Below are positions 1-5,729 of a stretch of DNA of 5,729 bases, piece after piece (within the stretch, counting starts at the first letter, position 1; each line of letters begins with the position of its first letter). The translations under genes were made by a program, and so were the position numbers. Source of the stretch: Planctomycetaceae bacterium (GTDB taxonomy: Bacteria > Planctomycetota > Planctomycetia > Isosphaerales > Isosphaeraceae); assembly GCA_019232645.1 (NCBI GenBank), contig JAFANO010000328.1, positions 1-5,729 on the forward strand, read 5' to 3'. Below the pieces are notes generated by a model. The model was not told the DNA's origin. It saw nothing but the letters and a program-made list of their open reading frames with translations, and ran no database searches.

Positions 1-3000
1 TGGCCCGCGATCGTGATGCTCCGCGCCCCGCAGAGGATGTTGCCGGGGTTGAAGGTCGTCTCGCGGGCGACGAAGTTGTTCAACGGGTTGCCGTCGATCG
101 TGGTGCCGACCGGGATGGTGATCAGCCCCTCCTCGGTGTCGGCGACGTAGATGTAGGCGTACATCAGGTCGACCTTCTGCTCGCGGTTCTCGTCGCGGTG
201 GGTGCGGGTCGGGTCGGGGGCGGGGGTCGCCGGCGAGGCGACGGCCACGGCGTGCTTGGTCCGGACGTAGAACTGCTGACCCATCGGCGAGACCGGCGCG
301 GTGACGATCCGTTCGGAGAAGCCCTTGTTGTCGATGAAGGCGATGTCGAAGATCCGCACGCCGTTCTCGCCGCAGGCGGCGTAGAGGAACTCGCCGCGCG
401 CCTGGACGTCGAGGACCTCGGGCTTGCGATACATCCGCGCGAGGTTCTCGATGATGTCGCGGCCGGGGTGCTCGTAGATAATATTGAGCCGTCGGCCGCG
501 CTCGAGGTGCTTGCGGTAGAAGTCGGGGAAGGCCAGGCTGTGGAGCGTGCTGCCGATGACCGCCTGCGGCTCGTCACGCTCGGTGACGATGACCGAGAAA
601 AACCCCTCCCAGCCCGCGGCCAACCAGCAGTACCGGCCCATGAAGTTCGTGTAGTTGGTGCCCTGCATCAGGAGCTGCGCCAGGATCGCGTTGTTGTCGT
701 CGTTGCGCGAGAGGTGGCAGTCGGTGCACTGCTTGGTGTCGTTGCGGCCCGGCAGGTAGGCCTCGCTCGAGATCGGCCGCCCCTTGTCGGCGCCGTCCGT
801 GTAGAGCGTCGGGCCGCCCCTGACCGTGTGCGGGACGTTGGTGCTGAAGGCGATGCCGCTCATGCCCTCGGCCGAGATCGTCTGCTGCTGGACGTAGATC
901 GACTCGCGGTTCGCGTTGTACGAGCCGACGTGGACGGCGCACGACGACCGGGCGGGATTGATCCGGTTGCCCGTGACGTCGCCGTCGCGGGCGAGCATGA
1001 ACACGTCGTCGCGCAGGGTCTGGAAGTTATAGGAGACGTAGTTGCGCGAGACGTCGCCCTCGTTGTGCAGGGCGGGCATCTTCTTGTTGGCCCGCTGGGG
1101 CAGGTGGCAGCCGAAGCAGCTCGGGTTCCACGACGAGTGGCAGGCGATGCACGTCATGTCCTGGTTCGCGTGGGCGCAGGCGCCCTCGTGGCCGCCGGGG
1201 ATGTCGCCCCAGACCATGTACCCGTCGGGGCCGAAGCGGACCGTCTTGGCGAGGTGCGACTTCTCGTTGTAGTGCTCGCTCCGGGGGTCGATCGTGTCGG
1301 CCGTCTGGACGACTTCCCACCGCAGGTCCGGCTCGACCATCGAGTTCTGGTAGAGCTTGCCGTCGATGTACTCGAACCGGCGCTTGCCCGAGGGGTTGAC
1401 CAGCGTTGCGAGGTTGCGGCCGGCGCCGTCCTTGCCCGAGGTGTACGAGGCCGGGCCCGAGGTCAGGAGGTTCGCCTTCTTGCCGGCCGTGCCGTGGCAG
1501 TCGATGCACTGGATCTCGATCGCCGCGCGGACCTCCTGCTGGAGCCTCGTGTTGCCGTGGACGTCCTGGACGAAGTGGCAATCGATGCAGTGCATCCCCT
1601 TCTCGAGGTGGATGTCGAGCATGTGGACGGGCAGGCCGTCACGGTTGGGCGGCGGGATCGGGGCGGTGCTCGTCGCCTTGTCGGGGACGCGATACTGCTC
1701 CTTGATCTTGTTGGGCATGTCGATCGCCGCCATGAGCTGCTCGGTCGACGACGGGGGGAGCAGGCGGCCTTCATGATCGACGGGGTTGCCGTGTCGGTCC
1801 TTCTTGAAGACCGCGCGGAAGATCCAGCCGTGGCCGTGGAAGTCGGCGAACTGGGTGTGCCGCGCCATCGGGTTCATGTCGGCGACCTGCTCGAGGAACC
1901 TCGGGTCGGACCAGAGCCCCTGCGCCGCGGCCTCGTCGGGGTTGGACAGCTGCGCCTGGGTGAACTCCTCGGCCGTCGGGTGGCGCTGCTGCTTGGGATA
2001 CATCAGCTCGCCGTCGGTCTCCTCGTCCCACCACATGTAGCCGGTGTAGCTGTTCATGACGTTGGTGCCGGGGTGGACGTGGCAGACGATGCACTGGCTG
2101 GTCGGGATCCCGTTGAAGAAGCGGTGCTCGATCGGGTGTCCGCGCTCGTCCTTGGGGATGGTCGGGTCGGGGTTGAAGCTCAGCCCCAGGTGCCCGGCGC
2201 CGGCGAACGGGCCGGAGTTGACCGGGTTGCGGTCGTTGGCGTAGACGACGTGGCAGGCGGTGCAGCCGCTGGAGCGGTAGTCACCCGGGTGGTCGTTGGT
2301 CCCGAGGAAGTTGAGGGTCGGGTCGAGGAGCCGGGTCTTGGTCAGGCTGACGAGCACGGGGTCGGTCCGGTTCTGGGTCCCCAGGCCTCGGACGCTGAGC
2401 TTGGCCCCGGGCCGGCCCGGCGTCTCGAACGGGTTGGGGATGCCGATCTCGGAGGGGAGCCGGCCGCCGCGCTCGAAGATCCGGAGGACGTTGCCCGGCT
2501 GGCTCGCCTCGAAGTGGGGCAAGGGGTCGAGGGAGGGCACGACCCCCTTGACCTTGATCTCCCAATCGTTCGGCGGGGGCACGGTCTGGAGCCGCTGCGG
2601 GGTGCCGTGCATGCTATAGCTCTCGCCGAAGTGGGACTGCTTCAGCGGGTACGAGCCGTTGTTATAGAGCGCCGCCCCCCAGAGCATGGTCCCGTGGGTC
2701 ATCATGCTCATGCGGTTCTGGAGCACCTCGTTGGGGTGGCAGTTGACCGTCCCGCAGCTCAGGTGGGCGATCCGGAAGTCGCCCGGGTTGACGAATCGGA
2801 TGAACTCGGGCGACTCGTGGTTCATCGCCGTGTAGCTCCGGACCGGGTTGGCCGACGTCGCCCAGACCTCGGGTAGCCGGGGCCAGACGTGGGCGGTCCG
2901 CTTGTCATCGGACGTCGGGTCGCCGCCGTGGCAATCGACGCACCCGAGTCGGACCGTCTCCTTGTCGTGCGGGTCGTGCGACCCCCGGTGGCACTGGATG

Positions 3001-3248
3001 CAACCGAAGCTCTTCTGCGCCACCATCTCGGGCGTCTGCTTCGACAGGTCGACCTGGGCGAGCTCGGGCGGGACGGGGAAGGCGACGCCGTCCGGGCCGG
3101 GCATGGGCGGGGGCGGCGGGGCCACCTGCCCCGAGACCTTCTCGGGGGGGACGCCGAACGGCATCACGATCACGCCCCCGAGCAGCGAGGCTACCAGGAG
3201 CAGAACGGGGATCGCGGAAATGCGTCGCGCGCGCTCGGGACGTGCCAT
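1..3248 (-). CDS. Large multiheme c-type cytochrome with C-terminal LVIVD-type beta-propeller (3' end cut by window edge)
   Basis: An exported electron-transfer protein is predicted. The frame is open for 1082 codons and runs off the left edge, so the C-terminus is missing. The N-terminus (MARPERARRISAIPVLLLVA) is basic then hydrophobic, a Sec signal peptide or anchor, followed by a Pro-rich stretch. Haem-binding motifs, all in one frame, start at residues 83 (CIQCH), 103 (CVDCH), 165 (CGTVNCH, a CX4CH form), 329 (CTACH), 386 (CIVCH), 554 and 581 (both CIDCH), 700 (CIACH), 711 (CFGCH) and 841 (CTDCH). From about residue 945 the sequence becomes propeller-like, with FLYAACGENGVRIFDIA and later YAYIYVADTEEGLITI, which resemble LVIVD repeats. 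ATG 3248 is preferred because GGAGG lies 11 bases upstream; an in-frame ATG at 3266 would add six residues but overlaps that GGAGG. A promoter-like sequence lies just upstream. The substrate and redox partner cannot be read from the sequence. The cytochrome assignment is very secure, the propeller likely. Confidence 0.95.
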   Translation of the reverse strand, partial: MARPERARRISAIPVLLLVASLLGGVIVMPFGVPPEKVSGQVAPPPPPMPGPDGVAFPVPPELAQVDLSKQTPEMVAQKSFGCIQCHRGSHDPHDKETVRLGCVDCHGGDPTSDDKRTAHVWPRLPEVWATSANPVRSYTAMNHESPEFIRFVNPGDFRIAHLSCGTVNCHPNEVLQNRMSMMTHGTMLWGAALYNNGSYPLKQSHFGESYSMHGTPQRLQTVPPPNDWEIKVKGVVPSLDPLPHFEASQPGNVLRIFERGGRLPSEIGIPNPFETPGRPGAKLSVRGLGTQNRTDPVLVSLTKTRLLDPTLNFLGTNDHPGDYRSSGCTACHVVYANDRNPVNSGPFAGAGHLGLSFNPDPTIPKDERGHPIEHRFFNGIPTSQCIVCHVHPGTNVMNSYTGYMWWDEETDGELMYPKQQRHPTAEEFTQAQLSNPDEAAAQGLWSDPRFLEQVADMNPMARHTQFADFHGHGWIFRAVFKKDRHGNPVDHEGRLLPPSSTEQLMAAIDMPNKIKEQYRVPDKATSTAPIPPPNRDGLPVHMLDIHLEKGMHCIDCHFVQDVHGNTRLQQEVRAAIEIQCIDCHGTAGKKANLLTSGPASYTSGKDGAGRNLATLVNPSGKRRFEYIDGKLYQNSMVEPDLRWEVVQTADTIDPRSEHYNEKSHLAKTVRFGPDGYMVWGDIPGGHEGACAHANQDMTCIACHSSWNPSCFGCHLPQRANKKMPALHNEGDVSRNYVSYNFQTLRDDVFMLARDGDVTGNRINPARSSCAVHVGSYNANRESIYVQQQTISAEGMSGIAFSTNVPHTVRGGPTLYTDGADKGRPISSEAYLPGRNDTKQCTDCHLSRNDDNNAILAQLLMQGTNYTNFMGRYCWLAAGWEGFFSVIVTERDEPQAVIGSTLHSLAFPDFYRKHLERGRRLNIIYEHPGRDIIENLARMYRKPEVLDVQARGEFLYAACGENGVRIFDIAFIDNKGFSERIVTAPVSPMGQQFYVRTKHAVAVASPATPAPDPTRTHRDENREQKVDLMYAYIYVADTEEGLITIPVGTTIDGNPLNNFVARETTFNPGNILCGARSITIAG

Positions 3249-3259
3249 GAAACCGCCAA

Positions 3260-3264
3260 CCTCC
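3260..3264 (-). promoter_or_regulatory. Ribosome binding site of the cytochrome gene
   Basis: GGAGG on the minus strand lies 11 bases before ATG 3248. The spacing is slightly long, but the site overlaps the alternative in-frame ATG at 3266 and so decides for 3248 as the start. Confidence 0.6.
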
Positions 3265-3270
3265 ATGTCC

Positions 3271-3305
3271 TCGGTGAAGACCGATCACGGCCCGGAGGAT
3301 CCGGG
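3271..3305 (-). promoter_or_regulatory. Two small hairpins in the cytochrome mRNA leader
   Basis: Between the predicted transcription start and the ribosome binding site are two perfect short inverted repeats: 3300-3305 with 3291-3296 (6-bp stem, 3-base loop) and 3280-3284 with 3271-3275 (5-bp stem, loop CTTC). They match no riboswitch class I recognise. In DNA this GC-rich, short stems also arise by chance. Confidence 0.3.
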
Positions 3306-3322
3306 TCCGGGGCATGCGCGGG

Positions 3323-3351
3323 AAGATAGCTGCCTTGCCCATCCGGGTCAA
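3323..3351 (-). promoter_or_regulatory. Sigma-70-like promoter for the cytochrome gene
   Basis: On the minus strand TTGACC (3351-3346) is followed after exactly 17 bases by TATCTT (3328-3323). This matches the -35 consensus at 5 of 6 positions and the -10 consensus at 4 of 6, with ideal spacing. Transcription would start near 3316, leaving a leader of roughly 65-70 bases before ATG 3248. It implies the cytochrome can be expressed apart from the barrel gene. Confidence 0.6.
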
Positions 3352-3539
3352 GGCCGATCGAGACGTTTGAATGCCAGTGAGAGGCGATGGGCCCAGCGAA
3401 CCCCCGGGGGCTCGCGCGCGCTCGGGCGCAGGGCATGCCCGACGGTCATGACGCCGGGCCGGCCAGTCCTTCGACGACGCGGCCCTTCCGTGGTGGTTCG
3501 AGCATCGCGCGGGAGGGGCCGGGGTGGTGGCTCAAGGCC

Positions 3540-3572
3540 CGAGGCCCTCACGTCGCGCGGGGGCGGGCCTCG
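3540..3572 (-). terminator. GC-rich inverted repeat just after the barrel stop codon
   Basis: CGAGGCCC (3572-3565 on the minus strand) pairs perfectly with GGGCCTCG (3547-3540), an 8-bp stem with a 17-base loop, beginning 3 bases after the stop codon. No T-run follows, so it is not a textbook intrinsic terminator. It could attenuate transcription or protect the mRNA 3' end. Confidence 0.35.
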
Positions 3573-3575
3573 AGG

Positions 3576-5246
3576 TCAAAAGGCCAGGTTGAAGAAGAAG
3601 AACATGCCGATGAACACCGAGTTCGTCCGGTCGCTGTAGTTGTTGTAGAGATCGCGGAAGCCCTGGCCGGGGATCAGCCCCGAGAGACCGTAGATGAAGC
3701 TGACGTTCTCGGAGACCAGCGGCCGGTAGTCCAAGCCGATGCTCAGGTCGGTGCCGATGAACCGATCGAGGTGGCCGTTGAAGAGGAAGTGCTCCAGGAC
3801 GTTCGTCGCGTCGAACCAGAGGAGGTTGGCGTTGGTCAGCACCTTCAGCTTCGGCGTGATGTCGAAGTCGGCGCCGACGCTGGGCAGGAGCAAGCCCGGG
3901 TTGACGAAGTTGGCCTGGCCCTGGATCTTGCTCGAACGCAGGTCGGGCACGAGGCTGAGGCGCTGGACCAGGTTGACGCCGAACAGCGGGATCTGCTGGC
4001 GGTTCCAGTAGCTGAACGGGCCGCCCGCGAAGTTCGGGCCGTCGAGGATGGTATCGAACCCGGTCGCGTGGCTGTTTTGGATGTTCTTGTCGCCGGAGGA
4101 ATAGAAGAACGAGCTCCGGAACCGGACCCAGTCGCGGTCGTACGACCCCTCGATCGCGAACATCTGCGCGTTGATCGTCTGCGGCTGGTTAGCCATGGGA
4201 TTGAGGCTGTCGCGGCCCAGGGCCCAGTAGAGCTGGTGCGTCAGGTTGAACCGGCCGACGTGGCCGTCGCCGGCCCAGCCGAGGTAGACGGCGTCGACGT
4301 GGTGCGGCCGGAAGACACCAACCGGGTCGGGACGGACCAGGAACCGGTTCTTGTCGAACTTGAAGGACGGCTCGTCGTCGTCGACCGCCACGCTGATCTG
4401 CGCCGTGTAGCCGGGGATGATGAAGTCCTGGCGGTAGTAGTTGGCGAAGACCAGGTTCTGACGGCGGTCGTTGAACGTGTTCAAGAAGCTGTTCGTGTCC
4501 TTCTCCCACTGGCGGAAGTAGGCGATGTTCCACTGGTCGCGGTTGGCGTTGCGGGTGCCGAAGAGCCGGATCGCGCGGTTGATGTCGAAGAAGAGGAAGC
4601 CGCGGAAGTCGTTGTTGAAGAGCTGGTTGCCGATCCGGACCGAGGTGAAGTCGTAGTCGGTGCTGGCGTCGAACAGCTTGGTCTCGACGAAGGCCTCCTG
4701 CAATGCCCAGAACTCGCGGGTACGCGTCGTCCCCTGGAGCACGTTGGGGCTGACGATCCCGAGCTCATTGACCGACAGGTTGTTGAAGTTGAACGTCGGG
4801 GCGAGCCGGATCTTCCAGTCGGCCGGCTTGAACGCGGCGTCGCCGTGGGTGAAGTCGAACGCCAGCACGAAGTAGTTGGTGGTGAAATACTGGTTGGGCC
4901 GGCCGAAGAAGTTGAACTCGAACGGCCGCGCGGTGCTCTCGAACGGCGTGGTCGCCGTCGGGATCTGGCGGAACTCCTGGAACGACAAGGCCAGCGCCGT
5001 GACGTCCATGAAGAGGTGCTGCCCGGCGATCGGGAAGTCGCCCTTGAGGACGTTCTGGTTGAACGGGTCGAGGATGCGGCCCGGTTGGTAGAGGTAGTCG
5101 CTGCCGACCGGGTGGCCGTTGCCGTACCGGTCATACTCGGGGTAGCCGATGCGCCAGCGGTCCTCGACGGGGACGAAGTGGGCGTCGGACTGCCCCTCGC
5201 GCAGCAGGATGCTCGACATCCCGGTGTAGCCGGTGGGCGGTTCCAC
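3576..5246 (-). CDS. Outer-membrane beta-barrel-like protein (porin-like body; N-terminus lies in another frame upstream)
   Basis: The product is probably an outer-membrane beta-barrel. The 556 residues from GTG 5246 are rich in alternating aromatic and polar segments typical of transmembrane strands, with many Tyr, Phe, Trp and Asn and no long hydrophobic helix. The last residues, SVFIGMFFFFNLAF, form an amphipathic strand ending in Phe, the usual signal for barrel assembly. The first 80 or so residues (DRWRIGYPEYDRYGNGHP, DPFNQNVLKGDFPI) look like a conserved leader before the strands. GTG 5246 is unlikely to be the real start: no signal peptide follows it, and the same frame stays open upstream to a stop at 5463-5465, encoding plausible Pro/Glu-rich linker (FPAPEAPEPEPIFPIPFRTR). 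A good signal peptide lies in a different frame at 5628, so the gene appears frameshifted. Size and strand pattern would suit a general porin, an alginate-export-like barrel, or an MtrB-like sleeve for a cytochrome; I cannot separate these. The cytochrome gene lies 327 bases downstream on the same strand. Confidence 0.85.
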   Translation of the reverse strand: MEPPTGYTGMSSILLREGQSDAHFVPVEDRWRIGYPEYDRYGNGHPVGSDYLYQPGRILDPFNQNVLKGDFPIAGQHLFMDVTALALSFQEFRQIPTATTPFESTARPFEFNFFGRPNQYFTTNYFVLAFDFTHGDAAFKPADWKIRLAPTFNFNNLSVNELGIVSPNVLQGTTRTREFWALQEAFVETKLFDASTDYDFTSVRIGNQLFNNDFRGFLFFDINRAIRLFGTRNANRDQWNIAYFRQWEKDTNSFLNTFNDRRQNLVFANYYRQDFIIPGYTAQISVAVDDDEPSFKFDKNRFLVRPDPVGVFRPHHVDAVYLGWAGDGHVGRFNLTHQLYWALGRDSLNPMANQPQTINAQMFAIEGSYDRDWVRFRSSFFYSSGDKNIQNSHATGFDTILDGPNFAGGPFSYWNRQQIPLFGVNLVQRLSLVPDLRSSKIQGQANFVNPGLLLPSVGADFDITPKLKVLTNANLLWFDATNVLEHFLFNGHLDRFIGTDLSIGLDYRPLVSENVSFIYGLSGLIPGQGFRDLYNNYSDRTNSVFIGMFFFFNLAF

Positions 5247-5340
5247 CCTGGTCCGGAAAGGGATCGGGAAGATCGGCTCCGGCTCCGGCGCCTCCGGCGC
5301 GGGGAAGGTGGCGTCGGGCGGCCGGAGCAGGGCTGGGACG

Positions 5341-5628
5341 GCGGGCGGGCCGGGCGTCGGCCCTCGTCGCGTCGGGCGGTCCCGGGGCGATCGACGGCCC
5401 CGCGCCCGGGATCGCGGTCGATGGCGGGCTGTCCGAGACCGGGGCGGGCGGGGTGTCCGGCCTCATCGCGGGCGGAGGAGCACCTGGCGACGCCGAGCCG
5501 GGAGACGTCCCCGGAATCGGGGGCTGTGGGAGGGAATTCGAGGGCTCGGCCCCGGCGCACCAGCTGGCCAGGGCGAGTGCCACGAGCCAGGCCCGGGTCC
5601 CGGGTCTTACCAGGTCCGTCTGGAACAT
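5341..5628 (-). CDS. 5' end of the barrel gene: signal peptide and Pro/Ala-rich linker, out of frame with the barrel
   Basis: From ATG 5628 this frame reads MFQTDLVRPGTRAWLVALAL, then ASWCAGAEPSNS: a short charged start, a hydrophobic core and an AGA-type signal-peptidase site near residue 31. It continues as a Pro/Ala/Ser-rich linker (PQPPIPGTSPGSASPGAPPP and similar). GGAG sits 9 bases before the ATG, which supports this start over the in-frame ATG at 5700. The linker-like composition is kept to about 5345-5380, after which this frame turns Arg-rich and ends without sense at 5131, while the neighbouring frame takes over with Pro-rich linker and the barrel. Joining the two frames needs the removal of one base (or gain of two) in the linker. 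The rebuilt protein would have about 680 residues. The left boundary given here is approximate. A separate small secreted protein is possible but less likely. Confidence 0.7.
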
Positions 5629-5637
5629 TGCGACGTG

Positions 5638-5644
5638 CTCCACC
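5638..5644 (-). promoter_or_regulatory. Ribosome binding site before the signal-peptide start of the barrel gene
   Basis: GGTGGAG on the minus strand places GGAG 9 bases before ATG 5628. The spacing is good and supports translation starting at the signal peptide rather than at GTG 5246 or ATG 5700. Confidence 0.5.
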
Positions 5645-5672
5645 GATCTACGGACATATTGAAATAAGAACA
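5645..5672 (-). promoter_or_regulatory. AT-rich patch, possible promoter region of the barrel gene
   Basis: The minus-strand stretch containing TTCTTATTTCAATATG is distinctly AT-rich against its GC-rich surroundings and sits just upstream of the ribosome binding site. No convincing pair of -35 and -10 boxes can be assigned, so only the composition supports a promoter. Confidence 0.25.
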
Positions 5673-5729
5673 CGCCGTCCGGATCGCACCGGCCCGGCAC
5701 AGCTTCCTCGCGGGGTACGCGACCGGGGC

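Larger units (their letters stand above)
3249..3575. other. Intergenic region between the barrel and cytochrome genes
   Basis: These 327 bases hold the inverted repeat after the barrel stop, the cytochrome promoter candidate, two leader hairpins and the ribosome binding site, all listed separately. The rest, about 3352-3539, shows nothing I can support as a gene: open frames crossing it are Arg/Pro/Gly-rich, have no start-site support and are extensions of antisense frames. Confidence 0.7.

Noticed and set aside
930..950. Cys-Ala-Val-His in the cytochrome as an eleventh haem site
   Set aside because: There is only one cysteine in the right place (SSCAVHVGS), so it does not form a CXXCH or CX4CH motif.
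198..2876. 892-codon open frame on the plus strand
   Set aside because: It is in exact codon register opposite the cytochrome gene, so it stays open only because the cytochrome rarely uses TTA, CTA or TCA codons. The product is a Val/Arg/Gly/Asp-rich string without domains.
3431..3440. Perfect palindrome GGGCATGCCC in the intergenic region
   Set aside because: It is a lone 10-base palindrome with no second copy or nearby promoter element; chance is a sufficient explanation at this GC content.
2848..3639. 263-codon plus-strand frame crossing the intergenic region
   Set aside because: It overlaps both minus-strand genes antisense, is Arg/Gly/Pro-rich, and its existence conflicts with the promoter and ribosome binding site on the other strand.
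4481..5560. 359-codon minus-strand frame overlapping the barrel gene
   Set aside because: Its product is low-complexity Ser/Arg/Thr/Pro, typical of an out-of-frame reading of a GC-rich gene; the barrel frame has real protein character.
5530..5560. Possible lipoprotein signal (ASWC) in the barrel N-terminus
   Set aside because: A Trp directly before the Cys does not fit a lipobox; the AGA site just after it fits ordinary signal peptidase I better.
1..5729. tRNA or rRNA genes, CRISPR arrays, insertion sequences
   Set aside because: By eye I found no cloverleaf-like block, no regularly spaced direct repeats, no transposase frame and no terminal inverted repeats on either strand.

Overview
The window is GC-rich and strongly biased to G or C at third codon positions. 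It holds two large genes, both on the minus strand and both with the look of exported electron-transfer or cell-envelope proteins. No RNA gene, mobile element or CRISPR array is visible. A very large multiheme c-type cytochrome joined to an LVIVD-type beta-propeller, next to an outer-membrane-like beta-barrel with a Pro/Ala-rich N-terminus, in DNA of this composition, suggests a planctomycete, perhaps of the Isosphaeraceae type. That assignment is inference from style; there is no marker gene here.

Layout, in the direction of transcription (right to left). About 100 bases at the right edge (5629-5729) contain a short AT-rich patch and a ribosome binding site. Gene 1 (about 5628 down to 3576) encodes a signal peptide, a long Pro/Ala-rich linker and a barrel-like body ending in a C-terminal aromatic strand. 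The signal peptide and the barrel lie in different reading frames, so the gene is either frameshifted in the genome or carries a one-base sequence error within the GC-rich linker (about 5330-5390). An intergenic region of 327 bases follows (3575-3249). It has a GC-rich inverted repeat just after the barrel stop codon, then a convincing sigma-70-like promoter (TTGACC, 17 bases, TATCTT), two small hairpins and a GGAGG ribosome binding site. Gene 2 (3248 to beyond base 1) encodes a cytochrome with ten haem-attachment motifs in the 1082 visible residues, nine CXXCH and one CX4CH. It is followed by the beginning of a beta-propeller cut by the left edge.

A barrel gene beside a giant exported multiheme cytochrome recalls the porin-cytochrome conduits (MtrAB, PioAB, Pcc) that move electrons across an outer membrane. 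Whether these two products form such a conduit is a hypothesis. The cytochrome is much larger than MtrA, carries a propeller domain, and has its own promoter, so the pair would be a new architecture rather than a recognised member of those families.
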